Assembly (NCBI GenBank): GCA_015485355.1
Contig: WFTQ01000059.1
Coordinates: forward strand, 1-35,898
Source: a bacterium
Lineage (GTDB): Bacteria > Calditrichota > Calditrichia > RBG-13-44-9 > J042
DNA: 35,898 bases
Reading direction: 5' to 3'
A model generated the notes under the pieces. That model worked only from the letters and a program-made list of their open reading frames with translations, did not search any database and was not told the DNA's origin. Shown here piece by piece: positions 14,694-23,360 of this stretch. Position 1 is the stretch's first letter. Every line of letters starts with the position of its first letter. Both the position numbers and the translations under genes were made by a program.

Positions 14694-17402
14694 TCAATAT
14701 TTCAATCCCTTCACGGGTACCACCCGCTTTTTCTCTGTTTTGTACCATAGGGTCGCAAACCGATGCACACCATTCACCTCGTAGCCGGTTACAAATCGGG
14801 TCAAAAAGCCTTTGTCGGTTTGTTTCTCCCATTCTTTGCCGTACTGAGTACGGCTAAGATTATGACGGGCCTTGTAGGCGCCTTTTGTCGCTGCGTTCCA
14901 GATGGCCGAAAAATACACTTTGCCGCCGTCTTCCCAGGCGTTGAGGTACACGAGTTGCCGACCGGCCTTGCGGTTTTCGTCGAACCGTTTCTGGAATTGA
15001 GCCAGGGGGATATTCGCCAGGGCCAGGAAATGTCCCACATTTTTCTTTTCATACAAGGCCGTGAATTCTGTGCGATTTCCGACCGACACGACCGAGATGT
15101 TCACCGGTCGATACCCCTGGGCCACCAGGGAATTAAAGGCCGTCTGATGGGCCTGAGGAGATTTGCCATGGTAGGCCCTCCAGGCGGGTCCACCGCGTTT
15201 AATAAAAACCACTGCATAGCGGACCTGATTGCCCTCCACATAGCTCTCCACCTGCAGGGGCCGAAAGCCCTTCTGGATCCATTTGTTGAATTCCGCCTGG
15301 TATTGCGCAGAGTTTAAACCATGTCGAGCCACCCAGGGGACACCATCGTTGGGGCGCAGGATCAGATTGAAAAAGGTTCGTCCTTTCACGCGATAAGCGT
15401 CCACCCACACCGGCCGATAGCCATGCTCGAAGACAAAGGGATACATGTCCCGGTCAATCGCATGTTGTTGCAGCTCCGGAAATCCACCCCAGATATTCCA
15501 GGATGCCGGAATATCCGAGTCGGGAACCGCTACGGCAATCTTGTTGGCCAGAGTGACCAGGGCGCTCAGGGCCTCGTTATTGCGTTCTCTGGTCGGATAG
15601 CTGGTGTTGGTGGCCAGGGCGATGTGCACCTCACTCAGGTCCTTTCCTGATTTTGATATATATCCTCCGGGAAACATCACCACATACGCCATCCCACCGG
15701 CGATAAGGCCGTTGTGAAACAAACTTTCGTAATTATTGTTTTCCCCCCCCGACCGGGAAAGCCAGCCCATGTTCTTGAGCTCCTCCACGGTGTACTTTCG
15801 GGAAAGATTTCGGGTGATCCACAACACGCTTTGCGCCGAGGCCGTCCACCCACCGGCCGCGATCCCCAGACCGGAAGGCTTATAAGGCTGCTTGACCGTG
15901 GCATTTTCCTCCTTTAAATAGGCATCGGCGTCGAGAGGATCGGGGTAAAGGGACATGGGACGGACTTTACCCGCTAAACCCATCGGCCTTAAATACCGCT
16001 CCATGGCGTACTGTTCATACGTGATGCCTCCGGTCAAAACAGGAACCAGCATTTTCCAGAGTCCAAACCCATGATTGGAATAGGATGTTAGCCTTCGATT
16101 ATTTCTCACCAGTCCCGGTGCCCAGCGCAAGGAACGGGTGCGCAAGAAATGTTTATGCACCAGAGCATAGGTCAGGGATTCTTCCGGCAGACCGAACATC
16201 ACTTCGGTACCTTTCACATCCCCACTGCGCTGGAAACCCGAGCGATGGGTCAGCAGATAGCCAAGTGTGATGCTGGACCACCATCGGGTGCGATAGAAAC
16301 GTTTGTCATCCAGGTAGATCTCCGGAAAAGAATACTCATACGGCTTTAAATATTTATCAAGATCCAGGCTCGATCCGCTGGAGACGGTGTTGTTACCATA
16401 CCAAACATATACCCGATCATTTCTGGAAATCCCGATACCCCGTATGTCGTAGCGGGAGGTTCCTCCTATTTGTTCGGACGGTGTCTTGTATTGTTGACCG
16501 GAAGAATGTTTGGCAAGATTTAAGGAACTGCCCACACTGCGGGTGCCATCATCATACCATACGTACACCCGGTCATTGGACTTGGCTATGGCAATGCCCA
16601 CAATATTTCGCATCGTCTTTCCCTTGGGAAGTGTCACCGGTGCTTTCTCTCTATCCGGTTTCTTATAACGGTCCAGATCGTCGGCGGTGCCCACGCTGCG
16701 CGTCCCATTCGCGTACCAGGTATACACCCGACCCGATTTGGATATGGCGATCGCCACGATGTCCGTCCGTTCATATCCCTGGGGGAGGCCAAAGGGTTTC
16801 CGCTTCTGGTACCGATCCAGATCTTTGCTGGTGCCCACACTATAATATCCATCCACATACCAGGTGTACACCCTATCCTTGGAAGTGATGGCCATCGCCA
16901 GAATGGGAAAGAACCGCTGATTGTTGATCTGTTGATCAAATGCAAACTGATTGCCCAACACACCGTTCTCCCCGTACAATCGTTGAGTCTGGGGATCGAT
17001 CCCTTTTTCCTGCATGAGCATGGTCGCTACCGGACCGGTCACCACGACTTTCGAGACCGAGCCGATTCGGGTCCGTAAAATGGGTAACATGGGGGCAAAT
17101 TCCAGTCCTCCCCCACTCAGAATATTGGCTTTGGCGTATCCGTAGCCTTTGCTTAAAATCAGACGTCCCTCCTTGCTGACCGCCACCGTCATCCCGACGA
17201 TATCATGCTTTTCCATGGTCTTCTTCACCCATTTGTCGACTTTTTTTTCCAGCTTAGACCAGCCGATCCCTCGGGAATCGATGTCCGACGCATGGATACC
17301 GCCGATCCCTAATAAAAGCCCCAAAAGGCTTATCCACCATGCCCTTCCGGGGACTTTACACCGCGAACCCACATTTATTCCAACGCTTCTGAGGGTGTTC
17401 AT
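14694..17402 (-). CDS. exported serine beta-lactamase-like hydrolase with two repeat arrays
   Basis: The 902-residue protein has a signal peptide (hydrophobic about 21-37, then HASD). A class C beta-lactamase/PBP-like domain follows, with SVSK at 115-118 (SxxK), YLLTHRSGF at 382-390 and a later YSNHGF (YxN). Between SxxK and YLLTHRSG is an insert (about 165-355) of four 35-50-residue repeats of the type DRVYTWYxDGxxSVGTSxDLDRY. After the hydrolase domain, about 655-900 holds five repeats of about 50 residues starting GYRPV or GFRPL, resembling the bacterial tandem repeat domain of polyglycine hydrolases. Likely periplasmic or surface-exposed, acting on a peptide or ester bond. ATG at 17402 is chosen because AGGAGG lies 7 nt upstream and the signal peptide follows; an in-frame ATG at 17480 is unlikely. 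Confidence 0.85.
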   Translation of the reverse strand: MNTLRSVGINVGSRCKVPGRAWWISLLGLLLGIGGIHASDIDSRGIGWSKLEKKVDKWVKKTMEKHDIVGMTVAVSKEGRLILSKGYGYAKANILSGGGLEFAPMLPILRTRIGSVSKVVVTGPVATMLMQEKGIDPQTQRLYGENGVLGNQFAFDQQINNQRFFPILAMAITSKDRVYTWYVDGYYSVGTSKDLDRYQKRKPFGLPQGYERTDIVAIAISKSGRVYTWYANGTRSVGTADDLDRYKKPDREKAPVTLPKGKTMRNIVGIAIAKSNDRVYVWYDDGTRSVGSSLNLAKHSSGQQYKTPSEQIGGTSRYDIRGIGISRNDRVYVWYGNNTVSSGSSLDLDKYLKPYEYSFPEIYLDDKRFYRTRWWSSITLGYLLTHRSGFQRSGDVKGTEVMFGLPEESLTYALVHKHFLRTRSLRWAPGLVRNNRRLTSYSNHGFGLWKMLVPVLTGGITYEQYAMERYLRPMGLAGKVRPMSLYPDPLDADAYLKEENATVKQPYKPSGLGIAAGGWTASAQSVLWITRNLSRKYTVEELKNMGWLSRSGGENNNYESLFHNGLIAGGMAYVVMFPGGYISKSGKDLSEVHIALATNTSYPTRERNNEALSALVTLANKIAVAVPDSDIPASWNIWGGFPELQQHAIDRDMYPFVFEHGYRPVWVDAYRVKGRTFFNLILRPNDGVPWVARHGLNSAQYQAEFNKWIQKGFRPLQVESYVEGNQVRYAVVFIKRGGPAWRAYHGKSPQAHQTAFNSLVAQGYRPVNISVVSVGNRTEFTALYEKKNVGHFLALANIPLAQFQKRFDENRKAGRQLVYLNAWEDGGKVYFSAIWNAATKGAYKARHNLSRTQYGKEWEKQTDKGFLTRFVTGYEVNGVHRFATLWYKTEKKRVVPVKGLKY

Positions 17403-17496
17403 ATCTTGCCTCCTTTTGTTAAGTGAACTGATCCTTTTTAGGAATACCTTAATCCAAAGAAGGGAACAATGTTTTAACAAAGAACCGACAGGCCGT

Positions 17497-17530
17497 CCGG
17501 GCTCGGCGTTTGCCCAATACCGCCGCCCGG
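17497..17530 (-). promoter_or_regulatory. GC-rich hairpin in the serine hydrolase leader
   Basis: On the minus strand CCGGGCGGCG pairs with CGCC-GA-GCCCGG (10 bp, 2-nt bulge) over a 12-nt loop, about 95 nt before the ATG. It may be a leader structure or a terminator-like element. No known riboswitch consensus is recognised. Confidence 0.35.
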
Positions 17531-17909
17531 CACCTTATCTTGTTCGAAATATATCGCTTTTCCATGCCGAAGGCATCCACAAATTTAAATTTTTGCTTTA
17601 CTCAATATTTCATACCATAAGCCTTATCGCGATTCCCCGGACAGCACAGGCTTCAGCCTGGAAGATGAATTGATGGGATATGGGTTCGGTGGTCATCGGT
17701 GATTTTCATTTAGCCTTCAGGTGCAGAGGACACCGTTTCGGCCCCCCGAAGGATCGTCCTGAATCCGTATCGCTACCGGAGCCTGAATCGGCGGTTCCGT
17801 CTGCAGGGCAGATTCGCTGCCGGCCGCCCCCTGCCGGAAATCCTTCCACCCAACTCTTTTTCCGAAGGGGATTTATATCGAAATGTCAAAGAAAGAATTC
17901 CTTAGACGA

Positions 17910-17932
17910 GAATACTGTAGGCCACAGTATTC
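17910..17932. repeat. perfect 9-bp inverted repeat downstream of meaB
   Basis: GAATACTGT-AGGCC-ACAGTATTC lies 24 bp after the meaB stop codon. It could be the meaB terminator stem (no clear U-tract) or a protein-binding dyad. The CTGT-ACAG spacing is 5, not the 8 of an E. coli LexA box. Confidence 0.5.
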
Positions 17933-17956
17933 GACCCGATGACAACCGATCCGTGG

Positions 17957-18901
17957 TCAGTCGTCCATCAATTCATCGATAAAGCTGTACGGCGAGACTG
18001 TATCTTCCATCCTCTCCTGGAGATACTTTTCAAATTTTTGGCGTCGTTCTTCGGTCCAGAATTTTTCTTTCAATCGTTCCGTCACCAATTCATGTATTTT
18101 ATGGATCAAGCGTGCCCGACGTCGCGCCTCGATCAACCCGTTTCGCCTGAGAAAGCGACCATGTTGTTCAATTTTCCCCAGCAGCTCATCGACCCCTTCC
18201 CCTCGGGAGGCCACCGTCAGTTGAATGGGCGGTCTCCAGCCGGCGCCTTCAGCATCAGGGCGCAGTTGGAGCATCAATTCCAGTTCCATCTTAATCCGGT
18301 CCGCTCCTTCGCGATCGGCCTTGTTTACCACAAAAATGTCGGCGATTTCCATCAGTCCCGCCTTCATGGTCTGAATTGCATCGCCACTTTCCGGCACCAG
18401 GACCACCACGGTCGTATCTGCGGCTTCGGCGATGTCCAGTTCCGTTTGCCCAACCCCCACGGTCTCGAATAGGATCACATCCTTGCCGGCGGCATCCAGA
18501 ATATCGGCCACCTCCTGGGTTCTTCGAGCCAGGCCTCCCATGCTGCCCCGGCTGGCCATGCTTCGAATAAAAACGCCCGGATCGGTGGCAAATTCGGCCA
18601 TGCGGATCCGATCTCCCAGCACCGCTCCCCCGGTAAAGGGGCTTGTGGGGTCCACCGCCACAATCCCAACCGTCTTCCCCTGCCGGCGAAATCGACGGGT
18701 TAATTGCGAGGTTAAGGTGCTCTTACCGGCTCCCGGGGGGCCGGTGACACCCACACGATAGGCCCTACCCGTTCGAGGATATAAACGATCCATGATCTCC
18801 CTGGCCTGGGGCATCTCGTTCTCCACCAGACTCATGGCCCGTGCCATGGCGGAAACATCCCCCTTGCGCACTTTCTCCACCAGGTAGGCGATTTTGTCCA
18901 T
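17957..18901 (-). CDS. meaB: MeaB/ArgK-type GTPase, methylmalonyl-CoA mutase chaperone
   Basis: The 314-residue P-loop G3E GTPase has GVTGPPGAGKST (Walker A, about 51-62), then VDPTSPFTGGAVLGDRIRM, ETVGVGQTE and NKAD (guanine-specificity) motifs. This is the full MeaB pattern. MeaB loads and protects the adenosylcobalamin cofactor of methylmalonyl-CoA or related acyl-CoA mutases. ATG at 18901 is chosen: AAGGAAG lies about 6 nt upstream and homologues start at this point; the in-frame ATG at 18958 has no site. No mutase gene is in the window. The upstream neighbour on the same strand is a glycosyltransferase 114 bp away, so the gene stands apart from its expected partner. Confidence 0.92.
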   Translation of the reverse strand: MDKIAYLVEKVRKGDVSAMARAMSLVENEMPQAREIMDRLYPRTGRAYRVGVTGPPGAGKSTLTSQLTRRFRRQGKTVGIVAVDPTSPFTGGAVLGDRIRMAEFATDPGVFIRSMASRGSMGGLARRTQEVADILDAAGKDVILFETVGVGQTELDIAEAADTTVVVLVPESGDAIQTMKAGLMEIADIFVVNKADREGADRIKMELELMLQLRPDAEGAGWRPPIQLTVASRGEGVDELLGKIEQHGRFLRRNGLIEARRRARLIHKIHELVTERLKEKFWTEERRQKFEKYLQERMEDTVSPYSFIDELMDD

Positions 18902-19015
18902 TCCACTTCCTTTCTCTTGCCGATTCCTTCTCCGGCCTTCACCGCCGATTAACGCCACGATAAGGGTCTCCCGCCCGCGAGCGCCGAAAATTAACCGATT
19001 TCCCGTGTAAAAGCA

Positions 19016-20200
19016 TCAGTTTTTCCAAATTTCCTCGAACAGTCGTTCCAGCTTCTCCAGATGACTTTCCAGCCGAAATCGAGTTTCCACGGTACGACGG
19101 GCCTCCCGCGCCAGACGGTTGCGTTTGCCGGCATCCCCGGCCAGCTTAAACATGGCCGCAGCCAGAGCCGGCGCTTGATCCGGGGGAACCAATAAACCGT
19201 TCCGATTGTGCTCAATCACTTCCGGAACGCTGCCTTCATTCACACCCACCGGAACCACTTCACAAGCCATGATTTCCAGTAGGGCCAAACAAAGTGGTTC
19301 GCTGGAAGTGGGCTGAACATACAGGTCCAGCATGTTCGCGGCTGCAAACAATTCCCGCACCGGTCCGACGAAATGCAGCCGTTCCCGGATTCCCAGTCGG
19401 TCTGCCTGGCGATTCCATCGTTTCCCATAGGCCGGTGATTGCGGCTCGCCCTGGCTCAGGATCACAAACCGCAAGTCGGGCAAGCGACGCAACAGCCGGG
19501 AAGCGGCCTCCAGAAATAAATGATGCCCAAACCGGGGATCCAAAGGACCCATCGTGCCGATCACCACTTCGCCAGAGGAAATGCCCAAATGCTCCCGCCA
19601 CACCTCCCGCAAGATCTTATTGGGATACAATTTCCGAATATCCACCCCGTAAGGATTCAGAAAAATGCGGCGGGGATCCAAAGGAAAAGAGCGTTTGGCA
19701 ACGATCTCCAGTCGCCGGGTCGGTACCACCAGCCCATCCAGTTGGTTCCAAACCCAGTGCCGGACCCAATAGGGACTCTGAACGGCCCCTTCTGTGTGCA
19801 GGCTTAAAATCACCTTTCCCGAACCCGCCAACTTTTTGGCTGCTACGGCCAAGGGAACATCCCTTAACCGATGCACATGAACGATGTCCACGTGGTGACG
19901 TCGAATCCATTGCGCCAATTGCCAGACTTTTTTGATCCCCCAAAGTCCGGGATGTCCATCCAGGGCCGTCAGGGGCATTTTCCGTTCCTCCCATTTTCCG
20001 GCCAAGGGCGTACCCGCGGGAAATCCTCCTGTCACCCGATGGCCTTTTTCCTTGAGGTATGCTCCCACACGAAGGGTGTAGATTTCCGGAAACTGAAATA
20101 CGGCGCTGGAACACAATTCCAGGATGTTCCAGCGGCAAGCGGTCCTTTTAAAAGAATCGGAGTCCCTTCGCCGGGCCTCAAGGAAAAAGCGGTTCGTCAT
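19016..20200 (-). CDS. GT4-type glycosyltransferase (GT-B fold)
   Basis: The 394-residue protein reads as a two-domain GT-B enzyme. The N-terminal half has HHVDIVHVHRLRDVPLAVAA (about 110-130). The C-terminal half has VIGTMGPLDPRFGHHLFLEA and the donor-site EPLCLALLEIMACEVVPVG followed by GSVPEVI, the E-x7-E motif of family GT4. It would transfer a sugar from a nucleotide donor to a lipid- or polysaccharide-linked acceptor at the inner face of the membrane. ATG at 20200 is chosen because AGGGA lies 7 nt upstream; an in-frame ATG at 20263 is unsupported. With the GT9 and GT2-like genes nearby it probably belongs to LPS core or capsule assembly. Confidence 0.88.
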   Translation of the reverse strand: MTNRFFLEARRRDSDSFKRTACRWNILELCSSAVFQFPEIYTLRVGAYLKEKGHRVTGGFPAGTPLAGKWEERKMPLTALDGHPGLWGIKKVWQLAQWIRRHHVDIVHVHRLRDVPLAVAAKKLAGSGKVILSLHTEGAVQSPYWVRHWVWNQLDGLVVPTRRLEIVAKRSFPLDPRRIFLNPYGVDIRKLYPNKILREVWREHLGISSGEVVIGTMGPLDPRFGHHLFLEAASRLLRRLPDLRFVILSQGEPQSPAYGKRWNRQADRLGIRERLHFVGPVRELFAAANMLDLYVQPTSSEPLCLALLEIMACEVVPVGVNEGSVPEVIEHNRNGLLVPPDQAPALAAAMFKLAGDAGKRNRLAREARRTVETRFRLESHLEKLERLFEEIWKN

Positions 20201-20598
20201 TGATATATCCCTGTTTTCGATTTTCCAGAGAACGAAACATTGCATTGACTCGGCCATGACCATCGATGCTCGCCGGTCTCCCGAATCGTTTCACGGCATT
20301 CGAATCGCACACCACCGCGTCCGTCTGCTCTGTGCCGGCATTTCTTTTAGGGAACAACCATCGATTTCGGTACCCCTTTAAAACGCCCGGGGATTTTTCC
20401 AATGGTTAAAAATACACAACTTTCGTCCATTGGAATAAGACGGGCGTCACGTTTATGAGACATGCAAGGCGCCACCGGGGAACTTTTCCGGCCTCCCATG
20501 CGGTTCCGTTTTTAGCAACATCCCCGGATCAGACCATCGGGGGTTCCTGCGGGGCACCCGCCGTTTTCATCCGGTGAAACAGGATGCTTCTTCGACGA
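20201..20598. other. 398-bp gap between the GT9 and GT4 genes
   Basis: The region separates two genes on the same strand and holds the nested inverted repeat at 20383-20447. The remaining sequence, including the GC-rich 20460-20580, has no supported gene. Confidence 0.4.
20383..20447 (-). repeat. nested inverted repeats (7-bp outer, 9-bp inner arms)
   Basis: Outer arms are ACGCCCG (20383-20389) and CGGGCGT (20441-20447). Inner arms are TTCCAATGG (20397-20405) and CCATTGGAA (20427-20435) around a 21-bp AT-rich spacer. On the minus strand the outer arm is followed by TTTTAAA. It lies about 150 bp past the GT9 stop codon and about 180 bp before the GT4 start. A transcript end, attenuator or operator are all possible. 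Confidence 0.5.
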
Positions 20599-21714
20599 TT
20601 AATCAGGGATGATCTTTCTTGACGAAAACCCGCACTCCGCAATATCCCGAGTCAACAGTTCCCTCAGGGCGCGGTTCAATTTCATACGCGTCTTTGCATC
20701 TTCTTGCCACTCGACCACAAAATGACGCACCCCATCATGATACCCGTATTGCCGGGCATTGGACTGAATGAATAGCGTCAAGGTGGGCAGTCCCAGAGCA
20801 ACAGCCAGGTGCGCCGGGCCGGTATCTCCCGAAATAAAACACCGGAACTGGGAGAAGAAGGCCGCCGTTTCCACCAAGGGCCGATTCCATATCACTGTTC
20901 GTTCCCCAATCCAGGCGGGGTATTTCGCAACCCCTTCTCGATCGGCGGGGCCACAGGCCAGTAAAACCGGCCGGGACGTGTGAGCGAGGATCTGTTCGTA
21001 CAGATACGTGAGCAGCTCCGGAGGGATGGCCTTCCTGCCCGTGGCTCCCAGCCAGAGCAATATCCCATCCAAAGGCAGATGGGCATAACGTTTCCGAACG
21101 GCAAGCCGGGTTTCCCGGGGTACCTGCAGTCCTCCCAACTCCACCCGCGCGGTTCGATCCACAACCTTCCAGAGCTCCACCATAGCCCGGGTGTAGTGAA
21201 CCTGATTGCTTACCGACACCGCAGCGTTATAAAACCTGGGACTGTTACCCCAACCCGGCCCGATCAACCAGCGGGGCCGACAGAGAATTCCCCATAAAGC
21301 CTGGGATAATGAGAAACTGTCGGGATTGTGGCAGCTGATTATGACATCATACCTTTCCCGGCGTAACCGGAACAACAATCTCATGAGCAGCCAGGGGGCG
21401 CGAAGCAACCGATGCTGTTCATAAGGCCAGATGCGGTCCACCGTCCCCGGCAGCGTTTGCTGCAACAACAGGGCCACCGGAGCATTGATCAGTAGATGCA
21501 GTTCTCCCCGGGGCAGGCTTTTTTTAATCGCTCGAAGCAACGGCACCAACATCACCCCGTTGCCCACCCGCTGATCCAGCCGAAAAACTAAAACTTTTTG
21601 AATCTGTGCTCGCTCGGGGTAATTCCGACGCCTCGGGGGCAGGAAAAGGGATAACAGAAAAGACAACACCCCCTTTCCCCAGCGCTCCATTCGTTTTAGC
21701 CATTCCCGCATCAT
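20599..21714 (-). CDS. GT9 heptosyltransferase-like glycosyltransferase
   Basis: The 371-residue protein has the GT9 (WaaC/WaaF-like) layout. KVLVFRLDQRVGNGVMLVPL (about 40-59) is the N-terminal strand and loop, DVIISCHNPDSFSLSQALWG is mid-protein, and SGDTGPAHLAVALGLPTLTLF (about 296-316) is the conserved donor-site motif. GT9 enzymes add heptose or related sugars to lipopolysaccharide core, which supports an outer membrane. ATGATG occurs at the start. A TTGACA element lies 30-35 bp upstream, so the message may have little or no leader; no ribosome site is seen. Sugar and acceptor cannot be assigned. Confidence 0.88.
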   Translation of the reverse strand: MMREWLKRMERWGKGVLSFLLSLFLPPRRRNYPERAQIQKVLVFRLDQRVGNGVMLVPLLRAIKKSLPRGELHLLINAPVALLLQQTLPGTVDRIWPYEQHRLLRAPWLLMRLLFRLRRERYDVIISCHNPDSFSLSQALWGILCRPRWLIGPGWGNSPRFYNAAVSVSNQVHYTRAMVELWKVVDRTARVELGGLQVPRETRLAVRKRYAHLPLDGILLWLGATGRKAIPPELLTYLYEQILAHTSRPVLLACGPADREGVAKYPAWIGERTVIWNRPLVETAAFFSQFRCFISGDTGPAHLAVALGLPTLTLFIQSNARQYGYHDGVRHFVVEWQEDAKTRMKLNRALRELLTRDIAECGFSSRKIIPD

Positions 21715-21719
21715 CCAAC

Positions 21720-21749
21720 AAAGTAAGACGGCGTTTCCGGAATTGTCAA
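21720..21749 (-). promoter_or_regulatory. possible promoter placing the GT9 start at the mRNA 5' end
   Basis: On the minus strand TTGACA (21744-21749) is 18 bp from TACTTT (21720-21725), and only 5 bases separate the latter from the ATG. The -10 is poor, so this is tentative. If real, the message is leaderless. Confidence 0.3.
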
Positions 21750-21871
21750 TCGGAATTAAAATCGATCCATGGGGCGAAGGGACCTCCCCCGGCCTGATAG
21801 AATGAAAATCTCATACCCTGGATGTTTGTTAGGAACTTATATTTGGGCTGACATCACGAAAAGAGTGGGGC

Positions 21872-22780
21872 ATGAAGGTCAGCGGCTTTACCTTTGTTCG
21901 AAACGGAGTGAAATTTCGTTATCCTTTTAAAGCATCGATACTGTCCATTCTTCCGATTTGTGATGAATTCATCGTCAACTGTCCCGAATCGGAAGACGAA
22001 ACCCTGAGCGAGTTGCGGACGCTACAACAGGATCATCCCAAAATCAAGATCATCGAAACGGCGTGGGATGAGAACCTTCGCCGCGGGGGGAGAATTCTGG
22101 CCCATCATACCAATCTGGCCCTTTCCCATTGCAGTGGGGACTGGTGTTTCTACCTCCAGGCGGACGAGGTGGTGCACGAAAAATATCTGGATTATATCCA
22201 CACCTGCATGAAAAAATATCACCCGGACAGGCGGGTTGAAGGACTGCTGTTTAAATACCTGCACTTTTACATGAGCTTTTCCACCTATTTCGATAAACGC
22301 CCTTTCTATCGACGAGAAATCCGCATTATTCGAAATCACAGGGGCATTTATTCTTATAAGGATGCCCAGGGTTTTCGTATCGACAATCGAAAACTCAATG
22401 TGGTATTGATCGATGCTTACATCTACCATTACGGATGGGTTCGACCGGAATCGACGATGAAGGAAAAGCAGAAACATTTTGATCGTTACTGGCATGATGA
22501 TCAGTGGGTGGAACAGCGATATCGCCATTTAAAGAAAATCTATGAACACGTGGAGGGCCTGAAATTTTTTACCGGAACGCACCCCGCAGTCATGCAATCC
22601 ATTATTGCCCAGGCAGACTGGCAAATTGTTCCCGACCCCCGGGAGGTTAAAATAACCAATCCTCTCAAAAAATGTATTCATTTTTTAGAAGATCGGGTGT
22701 TTCGGACACAAATCGGTGAGTACCGGAATTACCGGATTATTCGCAAGGATCCAGGCGCTTCATCTTCATCCACCCAATAA
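21872..22780 (+). CDS. GT2-like glycosyltransferase
   Basis: The 302-residue protein starts MKVSGFTFVRNGVKFRYPF, with the VRNG stretch typical of GT2-fold enzymes that use nucleotide sugars. DEFIVNCPESEDET (about 31-44) and WCFYLQADEVVHEKYLDYI (about 91-109) follow. QADEV occupies the metal-binding DxD-like position. The C-terminal half is rich in Tyr, His and Arg and has no membrane helix, so the protein is soluble or membrane-associated. AAGAGTGGGGC precedes the ATG. It is divergent from the GT9 gene, and its last 15 bp overlap the end of the hydrogenase protease gene on the other strand. Confidence 0.85.
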   Translation: MKVSGFTFVRNGVKFRYPFKASILSILPICDEFIVNCPESEDETLSELRTLQQDHPKIKIIETAWDENLRRGGRILAHHTNLALSHCSGDWCFYLQADEVVHEKYLDYIHTCMKKYHPDRRVEGLLFKYLHFYMSFSTYFDKRPFYRREIRIIRNHRGIYSYKDAQGFRIDNRKLNVVLIDAYIYHYGWVRPESTMKEKQKHFDRYWHDDQWVEQRYRHLKKIYEHVEGLKFFTGTHPAVMQSIIAQADWQIVPDPREVKITNPLKKCIHFLEDRVFRTQIGEYRNYRIIRKDPGASSSSTQ

Positions 22781-23239
22781 CCGCTCGATTTTCTTTTCCA
22801 CCTGCTGCATCAACAAGGGGACTTTCTTCTTAAGGGAAGGAGACAGGGTATTCCCCACACGATACGGGTCTTCAATTTCTATTCCCAGGATGTGCACCGT
22901 TTCCGGAAAAGGGATTCCCATTGTTTCGGCCAACAGGGCCATTTCCGGCAACCCCACCTGATGGCAACCACAATAAGGCAAAGCAGCAAAATCGCTCAGG
23001 TTCAGGAAATGAAGCTCCCCTTCCACCCCCTGTTCCGTTTTAACACTGTCGACAATGACAGCCGTTCGGTACCCCGAGAGGAAATCCAGCAAACGGAGAC
23101 CCATTTCCTCGGTGACCCATACATCGGCCAAGGCCTGCAAACGGTGCTGAAGTTTTTCGACAATCCATATACCGATGCCGTCATCCCCGTGCATGGTGTT
23201 GCCCAAACCCAACACGATATTTTGTTTTGGGGGATCCAT
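22766..23239 (-). CDS. NiFe hydrogenase maturation endopeptidase (HyaD/HycI family)
   Basis: The 157-residue protein begins VLGLGNTMHGDDGIG (about 9-23), the metal-binding N-terminal motif of hydrogenase maturation proteases. Asp and Glu candidates (DDGIG, VTEEMG) and VIVDSV (DxV region) follow, then CHQVGLPEMALLAE (H-x-x-x-x-P region). It removes the C-terminal extension of the large subunit after Ni insertion; the target is surely the mvhA product 121 bp upstream, which has a 31-residue tail after DPCHACGTH. GGGAGGAGG lies 1 nt from the ATG. It is the last gene of the hdr-mvh operon. Confidence 0.92.
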   Translation of the reverse strand: MDPPKQNIVLGLGNTMHGDDGIGIWIVEKLQHRLQALADVWVTEEMGLRLLDFLSGYRTAVIVDSVKTEQGVEGELHFLNLSDFAALPYCGCHQVGLPEMALLAETMGIPFPETVHILGIEIEDPYRVGNTLSPSLKKKVPLLMQQVEKKIERLLGG

Positions 23240-23360
23240 ACCTCCTCCCTTAGGGTTACGATTGTCAACCGAGAGCCGTCCGAGGCCGATCGCGGCGCTC
23301 TTATTGGGGTACGGGTTTCCTGTGGCCGTGGATTGTTACCACCGTTTGATCGTCCGTCGG

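Larger units (their letters stand above)
17403..17956. other. 554-bp gap between the serine hydrolase and meaB genes
   Basis: It holds the hydrolase leader, an AT-rich stretch at 17575-17635 that probably contains its promoter, the short hairpin AGGCT-TC-AGCCT (about 17650) and the 17910-17932 inverted repeat. Open frames here lack recognisable products. Confidence 0.4.

Noticed and set aside
17403-17640. Riboswitch (cyclic di-GMP type) before the serine hydrolase
   Set aside because: A GGGCAAAC word is present, but the rest of the consensus and pairing are absent.
17910-17932. LexA/SOS-type box (CTGT...ACAG)
   Set aside because: Spacer is 5 bp, not 8, and it lies after a gene rather than before one.
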